Shown: piece by piece, positions 41,861 through 50,831 of the stretch
How positions within the stretch are numbered: position 1 is the stretch's first letter
Layout of the letters: each line of letters begins with the position of its first letter
Source of the DNA: Gemmatimonadetes bacterium 2013_60CM_65_52
GTDB lineage: Bacteria > Gemmatimonadota > Gemmatimonadetes > Gemmatimonadales > Gemmatimonadaceae
Reading direction: 5' to 3'
Length of the DNA stretch: 64,000 bases
Assembly (NCBI GenBank): GCA_002215645.1
Contig: NGFI01000010.1
Location: forward strand, 62,001-126,000
The notes under the pieces: generated by a model
What the model was told of the DNA's origin: nothing
The model's database searches: none
Seen by the model: only the letters and a program-made list of their open reading frames with translations
Translations under genes and position numbers: made by a program

Positions 41861-43866
41861 GGCGCACCGCTCCACGATGAGATGCCGGCGCGAACGCGCG
41901 GTGCGCCGCCGAGTGCGCGCCGGACGCGAGTCCATGCGAGAGCGATTCCGTGCTGGTCGTGCTTTCTGAGCGCCTTGGCCGCGTCGTCGAGCGCGGCCGC
42001 GAGCGCAGGCGCATCGCCGAGCGCGTCGACGCGCATGAGGAGCAGCGAGTCCGCGGCGGCATCAGGGTGCGTGGCCATCAACGGCGTCACACGCTCAAAT
42101 GCCTCGGCGCGGCGGCGCGAAACTGGGTCATGCGGGAGACGAGTCTCGCGAAGGGGAGGGGTTCCCTTGTCCTTCCCCGAGAGACGCACGCGTGCCACGT
42201 CGACGATCGCGCCCTTGGTGCGCCCGCGGAGATATATCCGCTCGGCAACCCGCGCCCGTTCGATTGCGGCAAGCGCGACGCGCATGGGAGGGAGCGCGTT
42301 CCTCGGCTCGCCGATCTCGAGTGCGCGCCCTGCGTCCCACATGGCGTTGAACGCCTCGAGCAACGGCTTGTTGAGCGCGAGAATAGGCGTTTCGTCTCCT
42401 TCGACGTCCATCACGGCGCCAGCACCGCCCGTGACGGAATCGGCAAGGCGCAGCAGTTCTTCCGGCGTCAGCTTTCCTCCCCGGCTTTCCTCGGAACCTT
42501 CCTCCGCTAACGGCTGTGCGCCGATGCGTTGGAAGATGACGTCGCCAACCCGCTTGCGAAGCCGCTGCTGATCGCTCGCAATGCGGCGCGACTCGGCCAC
42601 GAGCATGGGGCGCACGAGTTGCCGCTGCCGGCGCACGAGCGCCTCCGTGAGATTGATCAGCATGCGCTGACTCAGCACCTGTGCGTCCTCGTCCGGCGGC
42701 GGTGCCGCCTCGACGGACAGCGAGTCATACTCATCCGGGCGTGCCACGCGAATGGAACGTGTTTCGGAAGCGCCGACGCCCGGACCGGTGACGGTGTTGC
42801 CGTCACGCGCTACGGCGCGCACCTGAAGCAGATCGCCGGGCTTCAGCGCGAGTGAGTCGAGTGAGAGCCGCGTAGCGAGTGTCGCCTCTGTGCGTGAGGC
42901 GAACACCGTGCGCGCGAGCGTGGTGGTCCGAAACGTGAACGACTCGCCGCCCCCCGAGCTGATCACGAGCTCGAACGACGCATCACGCAGCCCGATGTCG
43001 TCGCGCACCTCGGCGTTGAGCGCAAGCACGCCTGACGCACGACGCACGATCGTATCGCGAGATGGAGCGATCAGTGTCACCACAGGAACGGCGTCCATGG
43101 CGGGTGCAAGCACGATCAGCCGGTCACGTCCCGCCGAGGAATGAAGGTGCAGCAAGGCAGGCCGCGCCGGCATTGCCAATGAGACGCTCCATCCAGCTCC
43201 CCGCTGTGCCACGGCGCGTGGGGACGAATCCGCCTCGGCAGTGAGCAGCCTCGCGTCGCCAGAGCCGCTGACCGTGATGACGCTCCCGATCAGTGCATCG
43301 ACACTCGTCGGATCATCGGTGGACATCGCCGCGCGGCCGGCATAGGCGGGCGGCGTCACCGCAACGTGAACCGTCGCAAGGACGTCCATCGACGCGGCCG
43401 CGGTAGCGAGGGTCGGCTCGTTCGAGAACGTTGGAGCAAAGGCACTGTGACTCCATACTGCGATGCCTCCGGTCACGAGCAGCGCAAGCAATGGCGCGAC
43501 GAGCGACCTTAGAAGCGTCCGTGAAGCGTCCGCCCACCATGGCGCGGAGAGCGCTTGTGTCTCCAGGCGAGGATCTTTAACACCTTCGGCGACGGTCACC
43601 AGCGCGTACCGCAGCGACGGCGTTCGCTCCTCCACCCACAGCGCGACACGCGGCAGCGATGCCATGCCGCGAAGGCGCAGCAGAAACAACGCTGTAGCGA
43701 CTGCGGCAACCAGTGCAGCTACACCCATCGCCCACCTGGGCGCACCACTCATGCGCACCAGCACCAGGGCCGCGAGAAAGACAGTGATGCCAATCGTTGC
43801 CGCGCGCGTCGCAACGGCGAGACGCATGGAACGCTGTAGCCCGATGAGACGATCGCGTGCGCTCAT
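41857..43866 (-). CDS. Large membrane protein of the MoxR/Bat cluster (DUF4175-like)
   Basis: 669 aa. Two N-terminal spans (TIGITVFLAALVLVRM; WAMGVAALVAAVATALFLL) and a third at about 120-145 (LVAPLLALLVTGGIAVW) precede a long periplasmic part with beta-rich domains (VTLIAPSRDTIVRRASG) and a C-terminal helical part (about 395-640). Resembles DUF4175 proteins that accompany BatA/DUF4159 genes. ATG 43866 overlaps the BatA stop. Probably an inner-membrane component assembled or remodelled by the MoxR ATPase. Confidence 0.75.
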   Translation of the reverse strand: MSARDRLIGLQRSMRLAVATRAATIGITVFLAALVLVRMSGAPRWAMGVAALVAAVATALFLLRLRGMASLPRVALWVEERTPSLRYALVTVAEGVKDPRLETQALSAPWWADASRTLLRSLVAPLLALLVTGGIAVWSHSAFAPTFSNEPTLATAAASMDVLATVHVAVTPPAYAGRAAMSTDDPTSVDALIGSVITVSGSGDARLLTAEADSSPRAVAQRGAGWSVSLAMPARPALLHLHSSAGRDRLIVLAPAMDAVPVVTLIAPSRDTIVRRASGVLALNAEVRDDIGLRDASFELVISSGGGESFTFRTTTLARTVFASRTEATLATRLSLDSLALKPGDLLQVRAVARDGNTVTGPGVGASETRSIRVARPDEYDSLSVEAAPPPDEDAQVLSQRMLINLTEALVRRQRQLVRPMLVAESRRIASDQQRLRKRVGDVIFQRIGAQPLAEEGSEESRGGKLTPEELLRLADSVTGGAGAVMDVEGDETPILALNKPLLEAFNAMWDAGRALEIGEPRNALPPMRVALAAIERARVAERIYLRGRTKGAIVDVARVRLSGKDKGTPPLRETRLPHDPVSRRRAEAFERVTPLMATHPDAAADSLLLMRVDALGDAPALAAALDDAAKALRKHDQHGIALAWTRVRRALGGAPRVRAGISSWSGAP

Positions 43867-45125
43867 GCGATCTCTTGCCTCGCGCGCGCGCGAACCACGA
43901 GCTCGAGCACGGCCGCCGCAAGTGCGATGAGCAGCAGCCATTTCGCCATCGGCGAAGCCTGATCCCCCTCGCCACGAAGGACGGCGCTGGGAGCACTGGC
44001 GCGCGAGCCACCGAGCACGTTGTTGACGCTCGCGGAATCAGCCGCGATCTCGGCTGAACGAACGCCGCACGGTGCAAGCAGTTGCCGCGCGATACGCTGA
44101 AACGGCGCGTGCAGCGGAAGATCGCCACGCAATGGCAGCAAGATGCCGACTTCGCGCATGCATCCCGCACCCAAACGAGTCTCTTGTGCCGCGGCCGATC
44201 CATCGGCCCAACGCGCAATGACAGCTCCTTCATCGCGAATGGCCGCTCTGCCGAGCATCGCGACGATGACCTCGTCTCCCAATGCGAGGCCTTGGGGCGT
44301 CGGGCGTGGCGTCGGCGCCGCACGCCACCGTACGACCGTTCCACCGCCGCGCACGAACGCGGTGTCGTCCGCACTCGGCGACGTCCGCACGAGCCTCGTT
44401 GCCCGACCCCTGGACCCAATCGGAATGAGAGCGACGGCCGGCGCGAGGGGATCGCTCGGAGCCAACGCCATCGAGAGTCGCCAGGACGTCGCGGTGTCCT
44501 GCGCGAGCGCGGTGCGCACGATCTCCACGCCGCCCGGCCACTCAGCACGAAGCGTCTTCGTGGCCGAATCGATCTCACTCATCGCAATCGGCGACACGAG
44601 TGTGAGACGCACCGAGTCCGCCTGCTCGGCAAGCGACGCTCCGATTCGGCGCGCGGCGACGAGTGCGTTGCTTAGGGATCCTGGTGCCCGCGACGTGGGG
44701 GCGTCGCCGAGTGAATCGAGCGCTGACCCGCGAACAACCATGAGCGTGGTGTCAAACGCGATCGTCGTCGCGTTGGCGTCATTGCCGATCGCTGCTCTCG
44801 CCCGGTTTACAGCGTCGCGCATGTCACCCGCCGCGCGAGACCGGTCGAGCAATACGATGTGGGCGACGCTTCCGCGCATCGGAGCAAGGACAGGGCGCGC
44901 AAATGCGGCACCCGCGGCGAGCAGCATCGACACGCGAAGGGCGAGAAGCAGAAGGTCGCGTGGTCTGAACGCGGCGCGGCTCACGAGCGACCGCTGATCG
45001 GGAATGAAGCGCGCCGTCGGCAACGCATATTCAGCCGGCTGCTGCCGCGAGACGAGATGCAGCAGCACCATGCCAACCGCGCCGGCCACGCCGACCAGCA
45101 GCGCCCACGGAGCGAGGAACGTCAT
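43863..45125 (-). CDS. BatA-type protein, N-terminal double-transmembrane region
   Basis: 420 aa. Starts MTFLAPWALLVGVAGAVGMV and includes LVSRQQPAEYALPTARFIPD, the BatA/aerotolerance-operon signature. A second span (LLLLALRVSMLLAAGAAF) is followed by a vWA-like domain (HIVLLDRSRAAGD), in which the MIDAS motif is partly degenerate (DRS rather than DxSxS). A last span lies at the C-terminus (WLLLIALAAAVLELVV). It is coupled by ATGA to DUF58 upstream and DUF4175-like downstream. Confidence 0.85.
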   Translation of the reverse strand: MTFLAPWALLVGVAGAVGMVLLHLVSRQQPAEYALPTARFIPDQRSLVSRAAFRPRDLLLLALRVSMLLAAGAAFARPVLAPMRGSVAHIVLLDRSRAAGDMRDAVNRARAAIGNDANATTIAFDTTLMVVRGSALDSLGDAPTSRAPGSLSNALVAARRIGASLAEQADSVRLTLVSPIAMSEIDSATKTLRAEWPGGVEIVRTALAQDTATSWRLSMALAPSDPLAPAVALIPIGSRGRATRLVRTSPSADDTAFVRGGGTVVRWRAAPTPRPTPQGLALGDEVIVAMLGRAAIRDEGAVIARWADGSAAAQETRLGAGCMREVGILLPLRGDLPLHAPFQRIARQLLAPCGVRSAEIAADSASVNNVLGGSRASAPSAVLRGEGDQASPMAKWLLLIALAAAVLELVVRARARQEIA

Positions 45126-45985
45126 TGTCCGCGGCGTGCGGCGCCCGCGATGCGGCGCACCAGGCCTGCCGCGGGCGTGTCGGTCTCCGCGCGAACGTAG
45201 CGAACACCCGCCGCACGCAGCGTACTGGACGCATCGTGCAACCATCGCGAGATGTTCGCCTGATATGCCGCGCGTGCCGGCTCGTCGAGCATGCGTCGGA
45301 GCGACGGGTTCTCCGGATCGACGGCCAGCACCGCTCCGCCGGGGGGATCCAACTCTTCCGTCGCCATGACGTGCACGATGATGACTTCGTCGCTGCGCGC
45401 CACGCGCAGTCGGGCCGCACGCAGCACATCATCGAAGTCGCCGAGCAGGTCGGTGATCACGACGAGCCGTCCAGCACGTGCCGCCGACACGAGGGGAGCA
45501 ATCGGAGCGGCTCCGGCAGGCGACGTCTCGTCGAGTGCGCGCATCATCTCGTGCAGGACGCTGCGGCGTGCACGAGGAGCCAGCACCGTCGACGACGGTC
45601 CTGCCACGGCGAGGCCAACGGGATCGCCCTCCCCGTGAGCGACGGATGCGAGCCCCACTGCGATCTCGCGCGTCAGGCGCCACTTGTCGCGGCCCGGCTG
45701 GGGAAACGCCATCGAGGCCGACGCATCCACGATCACGGTCGTCGGCAACGTGGCGCGATCGGACGTCAGTCTTACGAACGCCCGGTCGCTCCGAGCCAGC
45801 AGCCGCCAGTCGACACGACGTGGGTCGTCACCCTGTCGATAGGGACGAAACTCGCTGAACTCCGATGAGTTGCCGCGGAGATGCGACGGATGCGCGCCCA
45901 GTGTAGCACCAGCCACGCGGCGGGCCGCCGGCCAGCGGACTCCGCGGACGGCGTCGAGCAGCGCGCCGTACGGGCCCGCCGGCAT
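45122..45985 (-). CDS. DUF58 domain protein
   Basis: 287 aa. DUF58 signature RPYRQGDDPRRVDWRLLARS preceded by GNSSEFSEFRPY, then a vWA-like core with VIVDASASMAFP (a DASAS MIDAS motif) and LVVITDLLGDFDDVL. DUF58 proteins are regular partners of MoxR ATPases. Cytosolic. It starts two bases after the MoxR stop and overlaps BatA. Confidence 0.92.
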   Translation of the reverse strand: MPAGPYGALLDAVRGVRWPAARRVAGATLGAHPSHLRGNSSEFSEFRPYRQGDDPRRVDWRLLARSDRAFVRLTSDRATLPTTVIVDASASMAFPQPGRDKWRLTREIAVGLASVAHGEGDPVGLAVAGPSSTVLAPRARRSVLHEMMRALDETSPAGAAPIAPLVSAARAGRLVVITDLLGDFDDVLRAARLRVARSDEVIIVHVMATEELDPPGGAVLAVDPENPSLRRMLDEPARAAYQANISRWLHDASSTLRAAGVRYVRAETDTPAAGLVRRIAGAARRGQ

Positions 45986-45986
45986 G

Positions 45987-47069
45987 CTAGATCACCAGCC
46001 CGCTCCGCGGCGGGGTGATGCGCGCAAGCACGTCGGCTACGATCTGCTCCGGCGTGATGCCTTCCGCCTCTGCGGCGAAGCTCGTGAGCACGCGATGCCG
46101 CAGCACGGGCAGCGCGACGCGAACGATGTCTTCCGGCGCAACCGCGGCGCGGTCGCCGAGAAATGCATGCGCCTTGGCTCCGAGAATGAGGGCCTGGCCT
46201 GCGCGTGGACCGGCGCCCCAACGGACGGCGCGCTTCACCAGCGCTGTCGCCGTAGGATCATCCGGCCGAGTCGAGCGCGCAAGCGATGCGGCGTACTGCA
46301 ACGCGGGCTCCGAAGCCGAGACATCGCGAACGGCGCGCTGCAGCGCGACCGTTTCATCGGCGCCGAGTATCGGTCGCAGCGGCTCCTGCGCAGCTCCTGT
46401 GGTGGAGCGGAGAATCGAGACCTCGTCGTCGACGTCGGGATATCCGAGGCGCACGTCGAACAGGAACCGATCGAGCTGTGCCTCGGGCAGCGGATACGTT
46501 CCCTCCTGCTCGATTGGATTCTGCGTCGCGAGCACGAAGAACGGCTCGGGCAGGCGAAGGGATTCGCCGCCCGCGGTCACGCGATGCTCCTGCATGGCCT
46601 CGAGCAACGCCGCCTGCGTGCGCGGCGGAGCGCGATTGATCTCGTCGGCCAGCACGATGTTCGCGAAGATCGGACCGCGCACGAATCGGAATGCGCGCGC
46701 GCCCGTCGCCGAATCCTCCTCGAGAATCTCGCTGCCCGTGATGTCGCTCGGCACGAGATCGGGCGTGAACTGGATGCGCCGGAACTCGAGTGCGAGCGCT
46801 TCGGCGATGGAGCGGATCATCAACGTCTTCGCCAGGCCGGGCACGCCAACGAGCAATGCGTGTCCGCCGGCCGCCAGTGCCATGAGGATCTCGTCGAGCG
46901 CCGCGCCCTGCCCTACGATGCGGCGCTGGACCTCGGCGCGCAGTCGATGGAGTGCATCGCGCAACGCGGGCTGGTCGGATGACCGGGCGGTGTGAAGCGA
47001 CGCGGCGGAGCTCAGCGGACGGCGCGCCGGCGGCGATGCGTGAGCAGAAAGATCGAGCCGTCCACGCAT
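45987..47069 (-). CDS. MoxR-type AAA+ ATPase
   Basis: 360 aa. Chaperone-like ATPase that activates or remodels partner vWA proteins. Walker A LVGVPGLAKTLM, Walker B IVLADEINRAPPRTQAALLE, sensor 1 ATQNPIEQEGTYPLPEAQLDRF. The first about 30 residues (MRGRLDLSAHASPPARR) overlap the ubiquitin-like gene by 58 bases; no better downstream start codon is visible before the conserved RAEVQRRIVGQ. Heads the DUF58-BatA group. Confidence 0.94.
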   Translation of the reverse strand: MRGRLDLSAHASPPARRPLSSAASLHTARSSDQPALRDALHRLRAEVQRRIVGQGAALDEILMALAAGGHALLVGVPGLAKTLMIRSIAEALALEFRRIQFTPDLVPSDITGSEILEEDSATGARAFRFVRGPIFANIVLADEINRAPPRTQAALLEAMQEHRVTAGGESLRLPEPFFVLATQNPIEQEGTYPLPEAQLDRFLFDVRLGYPDVDDEVSILRSTTGAAQEPLRPILGADETVALQRAVRDVSASEPALQYAASLARSTRPDDPTATALVKRAVRWGAGPRAGQALILGAKAHAFLGDRAAVAPEDIVRVALPVLRHRVLTSFAAEAEGITPEQIVADVLARITPPRSGLVI

Positions 47070-47335
47070 CCGATGTCGCGCAGCGAGGCCCGCTCGTCGA
47101 GCACCTCGAAGCCGCGCAGCTTCATCAGGAAATCACCCGGAATACTATCCGGGAACAACGCACCGAGCGCCGCGGATTTCAGCACGGACACCGGCTGGTC
47201 CGGTGACACCACCACCTTCACGGTATCCCACACCTCCGGCATCTCCACACGAACGGTGATGGCCGCCGTTCCCGGAGGCGCGAGATGAATCGCATCGGGA
47301 CGTGCCCTGAGCTGCGTCACGAAAGGCTGTGTCAT
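47012..47335 (-). CDS. Ubiquitin-like (beta-grasp) small protein
   Basis: 107 aa. Reads as a beta-grasp domain: VRVEMPEVWDTVKVVVSPDQ, PVSVLKSAALGALFPD, a segment MKLRGFEVLDERASLRDIG, and DGSIFLLTHRRR with an RRRRAVR tail. The order (strand pair, helix, GFEVLDE turn, DGS-IFLL strand) fits ubiquitin/EsaB-YukD-like folds. It lacks a C-terminal GG, so conjugation is unlikely. ATG 47335 overlaps the upstream stop; it overlaps the MoxR start by 58 bases. Confidence 0.72.
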   Translation of the reverse strand: MTQPFVTQLRARPDAIHLAPPGTAAITVRVEMPEVWDTVKVVVSPDQPVSVLKSAALGALFPDSIPGDFLMKLRGFEVLDERASLRDIGCVDGSIFLLTHRRRRAVR

Positions 47336-47661
47336 GCCGTGACCTTGTCGGTCGATTTCCGCTCGGGAAGCAGCAGCTCCGTGGCCTCGACGGCGGGCAG
47401 CGTCGTGAAGAAGCGCGACACCTGCATGTCGAAGATGTACGTCGAGCCGGTGACGAGCGTGAATCCGTGCTCCGAGCGAGCCGCAATAACGAGCTCTTCG
47501 CCCCCCTGGCCGCGGAAGGTCGCGTGATTCGCGCTCTCCTTCTCGAGGAACGTGGCGTAGATGCTGTTGCGGCGCGTGAAGAACGACTTCGCGCGCGCCA
47601 ACACGTCGGCGGGCGGAAGCGTGGTCTTGAATTCCTGGAGCGTGCGCTGGGACTGGTTCAT
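47332..47661 (-). CDS. Small conserved-looking protein at the head of the MoxR operon
   Basis: 109 aa. Begins MNQSQRTLQEFKTTLPPADV, then helix LARAKSFFTRRNSIYATFLE, and a beta-rich remainder including GGEELVIAARSE, TGSTYIFDM and QVSRFFTTLP. No signal peptide or membrane span. I do not recognise the family. The stop overlaps the ubiquitin-like start (ATGA), so the two are probably made together. First gene of the long minus-strand run. Confidence 0.7.
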   Translation of the reverse strand: MNQSQRTLQEFKTTLPPADVLARAKSFFTRRNSIYATFLEKESANHATFRGQGGEELVIAARSEHGFTLVTGSTYIFDMQVSRFFTTLPAVEATELLLPERKSTDKVTA

Positions 47662-47687
47662 GTCGGCGAGGACGCGTAGGCGCTGAG

Positions 47688-47703
47688 CCCGTTGGACAAC
47701 GGG
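47688..47703. promoter_or_regulatory. 16-base palindrome before the MoxR operon
   Basis: CCCGTTGGACAACGGG: perfect 7-base arms with a 2-base centre, 26 bases upstream of the first start codon of the minus-strand operon. It is either an operator or a short RNA hairpin; no T-run is adjacent. Confidence 0.45.
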
Positions 47704-47776
47704 CCGCGGTAATGGGTTGTTGAAGAGTAATCACGAGCCGAGCGAAGCCGGGAGTGCCGTCCGTCCGCAGGAGACG

Positions 47777-49120
47777 TCAGGTCCGGTCCGCCCGCTGGTA
47801 TTCGATGGGGAGCTCGACCCTGAACGTCGAGCCCTCTCCCAGCGACGACTCGACGTGGATCTCCCCGCCGAGGAGGCCCGCGAGGCGCTGCGCGAGCGAC
47901 AGGCCGAGGCCGGATCCACCGTACTTGCGCGTGCTCGAGCCGTCCACCTGACGGAACTCCTCGAACACCACTTGCTGCAGGTCGCGCGCGATGCCGATGC
48001 CGGTGTCGGTCACCGTGTAGATGACGCGGTCGTTGCGCGTCGAGACGGCCACGCGAACCTCGCCCGCCGTGGTGAACTTGTACGCGTTACTTAGCAGCGC
48101 GATGAGCAGCTTCGCGATCTTGCGGCGGTCGCTGATCATCATCACCGCGGCATCCGGCTCGGTGACGCGGAGCGCCACGCCATCCGCTCGGCCACGCGTG
48201 GCAGTGATTGCGTCGTGCAACGGATCCCGGATGTCGAAGATCGACGTGATCGCCTCGATGCCGCCGCGCTTGAGCGTCGTGAGCTCCAGCAGGTCGCCGA
48301 TGAGATCGAGCAGGTGGTGGCTCGACGTCTTGACCTGCGCGAGCGTACGGAGCTGCTCCTGCGTCACCGGTCCGGCGAGCCCCTCCTCCATCAGGGAAAG
48401 GTATCCCATCACCGCGGTGAGCGGCGTGCGGAGCTCGTGCGAGATGTTGGCGAGAAATTCGTCCTTCACACGGCGGGCCTCGAGGAGCGCGACATACTGC
48501 TGTTCCAGCTCCGCGTTGGTCTCGAGCAGGGCGCCATTGGCGCGGCGGAGATCCTCGATGAGCCGCGCCTTTTGCGCCGTGGCGGCCATCTGATCCGCCA
48601 CCATGCGCAGCAGCGAACGCGTCTCGGCGCTGATGGCGCCGGCCTGCTCGAAGTAAAACGCGACGGCGCCAAGGACGCCGTCGCCGGTTTGGAGTGGGAG
48701 CGCGACGATGGCCCGGAAACCCAGCTCGTTCGCGACCTCCGCCCAGTCTTCGAGTGAGGGATCGGACATGACGTCCGGCACCTCGATCACTCGTCGTTCA
48801 GCGGCCGCCTCGCCACTTGGCCCGAAGCCGAGGCGTACTCGCATCTCGCCCAGGAATGGTGCGTAGCGTTCCGGCCAATTGTGAACGGCCGCCAGCCGCA
48901 TCAGCTCCGATGCGCCGTCGATGAGATACACGCACGCGAAGGACGCGCCGACCAGTGGGCTGACCCGATCGAGCGCGAACTGAAAGACTTCCTCCGGCCG
49001 GTCGGCCGTGAGGAACGCGTGAACGATCTCGCGGACGGCGATCAGCTCGCGCAGGCCCGAGTCCGTGGGCTCGGCGGGCGTGCGAAAGCGATCCCTCGTG
49101 AGCGGAGTGATCTTCGTCAC
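47777..49120 (-). CDS. GAF-domain sensor histidine kinase
   Basis: 447 aa from a GTG at 49120; the much longer open frame upstream is arginine/glycine-rich shadow of the SDR gene. GAF domain (about 25-175: VREIVHAFLTADRPEEVFQF; VGASFACVYLIDGASELMRL), a coiled-coil linker (about 190-222: LLETNAELEQQYVALLEAR), HisKA with [20 protein letters not shown], and HATPase with LIALLSNAYKFT, TDTGIGIA and GGSGLGLSLAQRL. No membrane span. No response regulator is adjacent. Confidence 0.92.
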   Translation of the reverse strand: MTKITPLTRDRFRTPAEPTDSGLRELIAVREIVHAFLTADRPEEVFQFALDRVSPLVGASFACVYLIDGASELMRLAAVHNWPERYAPFLGEMRVRLGFGPSGEAAAERRVIEVPDVMSDPSLEDWAEVANELGFRAIVALPLQTGDGVLGAVAFYFEQAGAISAETRSLLRMVADQMAATAQKARLIEDLRRANGALLETNAELEQQYVALLEARRVKDEFLANISHELRTPLTAVMGYLSLMEEGLAGPVTQEQLRTLAQVKTSSHHLLDLIGDLLELTTLKRGGIEAITSIFDIRDPLHDAITATRGRADGVALRVTEPDAAVMMISDRRKIAKLLIALLSNAYKFTTAGEVRVAVSTRNDRVIYTVTDTGIGIARDLQQVVFEEFRQVDGSSTRKYGGSGLGLSLAQRLAGLLGGEIHVESSLGEGSTFRVELPIEYQRADRT

Positions 49121-49161
49121 GAGCCTCAATATGTAGGGGAAACGTTTGTGGGGCCAGATGT

Positions 49162-49875
49162 TTAGGGTGGGGGGCGCTTGGGCGGGGCCGCACTGGATCG
49201 TATCTCCAGCCGGTGCACCAGCACCGAACCGGGCGCGGCCAGGACGTGAGCCACGGCATCCGCCACGTCCTCCGGCGTCAGCTTCCAGCGATCCGCCTCG
49301 TTCGGCACCTTGCCGCCGAATTCCGTCGCCACTCCACCTGGCATCACCACCGACACCTTCACGCCGCGCTCCCGCACCTCGAGCATCAGGGATTCCGACC
49401 AGGAGGTCACGAAGGCCTTGGTCGCCCCGTAGCACGAGCCGCCCACCCACGCGCTACGTCCGCCGATGGAGCCGATGGTGCAGACCTGCCCGCGGCCGCG
49501 CTGCAGCATGCCCGGCAGCACGGCACGCGTCACGTGAAAGAGCGCGTTGACGTTCAGGTCGACCATCGCGCGCCACTCGTCGAGCGAGAGATCCACGAAG
49601 GGCTTGATGATCCCGGTGCCGGCATTGTTTACGAGCACGTCGACGTCGAGTCCCGAGAGCGCCTGCGCCGTGTCCTGGGCATTAGAGAGATCAACAGCGA
49701 TGGGACGACAACGCCCACCCGCCGCGACGATCTCGTCACGCAGCGCGTCGAGCGCACCCCGACCTCGCGCCACGCCGATCACCTCGTAGCCATCGCGAGC
49801 AAGGCGAAGCGCGATCGCACGGCCGATGCCGCGCGACGCGCCCGTGACGAGCGCCGATCCCTCGCCCGCACTCAT
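49162..49875 (-). CDS. Short-chain dehydrogenase/reductase
   Basis: 237 aa. Classical SDR: TGASRGIGRAIALRLA at about 10-25, NNAGTGIIKPF, and YGATKAFVTSW with catalytic Tyr and Lys; the SIGG segment supplies the Ser. Substrate unknown. It is divergent from the glucarate-type operon, so a sugar-acid role is possible but not shown. ATG 49875. Confidence 0.92.
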   Translation of the reverse strand: MSAGEGSALVTGASRGIGRAIALRLARDGYEVIGVARGRGALDALRDEIVAAGGRCRPIAVDLSNAQDTAQALSGLDVDVLVNNAGTGIIKPFVDLSLDEWRAMVDLNVNALFHVTRAVLPGMLQRGRGQVCTIGSIGGRSAWVGGSCYGATKAFVTSWSESLMLEVRERGVKVSVVMPGGVATEFGGKVPNEADRWKLTPEDVADAVAHVLAAPGSVLVHRLEIRSSAAPPKRPPP

Positions 49876-49955
49876 GCCGATTGCCGCCGACGCGTGTTCA
49901 TGACAGTAAAACTATCGCACTTGTCCTCATGCGCGCGGCGATGGACTTTTCCCGC

Positions 49956-50831
49956 ATGAGCACCCTTCCCGTCATCGGCTTCATCGGAACCGGCGTCATG
50001 GGCCGCAGCATGGCCCAGCATCTCAAGGCCGCCGGCCACGAGCTGCACGTCCACAATCGCACCCGAGAGAAGGCACAATCGCTCGTCGACAGCGGTGCGC
50101 AGTGGCACGATTCGCCCGCCGATGTCGCACGCGCCGCGGATGTCGTCATCACCATGCTCGGCTTTCCAAGCGACGTCGAAGACATATATCTGGGGCATGG
50201 CAAGGTCGTCGCCAGTGCGCGGCCCGGCGCGTTGCTCATCGACATGACGACGTCGAGCCCGGTGCTCGCGCGTCGCATCGCATCCGAGGCGGCTGCCCGC
50301 GGCCTCGAGTCACTCGACGCGCCGGTCTCGGGTGGCGACATCGGCGCTCGCGAGGCGCGCCTCGTCATCATGGTCGGCGGCGAGACGAACGCCTTCGAGG
50401 GCGCGAAGCCCATCCTCGAGCGCATGGGCAAGAATGTCGCGCTCCTGGGACCCGCCGGCTCGGGTCAGCATTGCAAGATGGCGAATCAGATTGCCGTCGC
50501 CGTTGGGATGGTGGCGTGGTGCGAAGCACTCGCTTACGCAAGAAAAGCGGGGCTCGACCCCAACGCGGTGCACGCCAGCATCAGCGGTGGCGCCGCGGGA
50601 AGCTGGGCGCTCACGAACCTCGCACCACGGGCCCTGAGCGGCAATTTCGAGCCGGGCTTCTTCGTGAAGCACATTCTCAAGGACATCAAGATCGCGTGCG
50701 ACAGCGCGGAGGAGATGGGCCTGGCCGTGCCCGGGTTGCAGTGCGCGCGGGAGCTGTACGAGCGCGTCGCTGCGCTCGGATGGGCAGACAAGGGAACGCA
50801 GGTGCTTTACCAACTCTACACATCTCAATGA
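49956..50831 (+). CDS. garR: 2-hydroxy-3-oxopropionate reductase / 3-hydroxyisobutyrate dehydrogenase family
   Basis: 291 aa from ATG 49956 (others at 49929 and 49941); this gives the family's usual length. Rossmann motif GFIGTGVMGRSMAQHLKAAG, DAPVSGGDIGAREARLVIMV, catalytic lysine in GSGQHCKMANQ. In this operon the expected role is reduction of tartronate semialdehyde to D-glycerate, the last step of glucarate breakdown. The symbol rests on context: sequence alone fits any beta-hydroxyacid dehydrogenase. The stop overlaps the aldolase start (ATGA). Confidence 0.82.
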   Translation: MSTLPVIGFIGTGVMGRSMAQHLKAAGHELHVHNRTREKAQSLVDSGAQWHDSPADVARAADVVITMLGFPSDVEDIYLGHGKVVASARPGALLIDMTTSSPVLARRIASEAAARGLESLDAPVSGGDIGAREARLVIMVGGETNAFEGAKPILERMGKNVALLGPAGSGQHCKMANQIAVAVGMVAWCEALAYARKAGLDPNAVHASISGGAAGSWALTNLAPRALSGNFEPGFFVKHILKDIKIACDSAEEMGLAVPGLQCARELYERVAALGWADKGTQVLYQLYTSQ

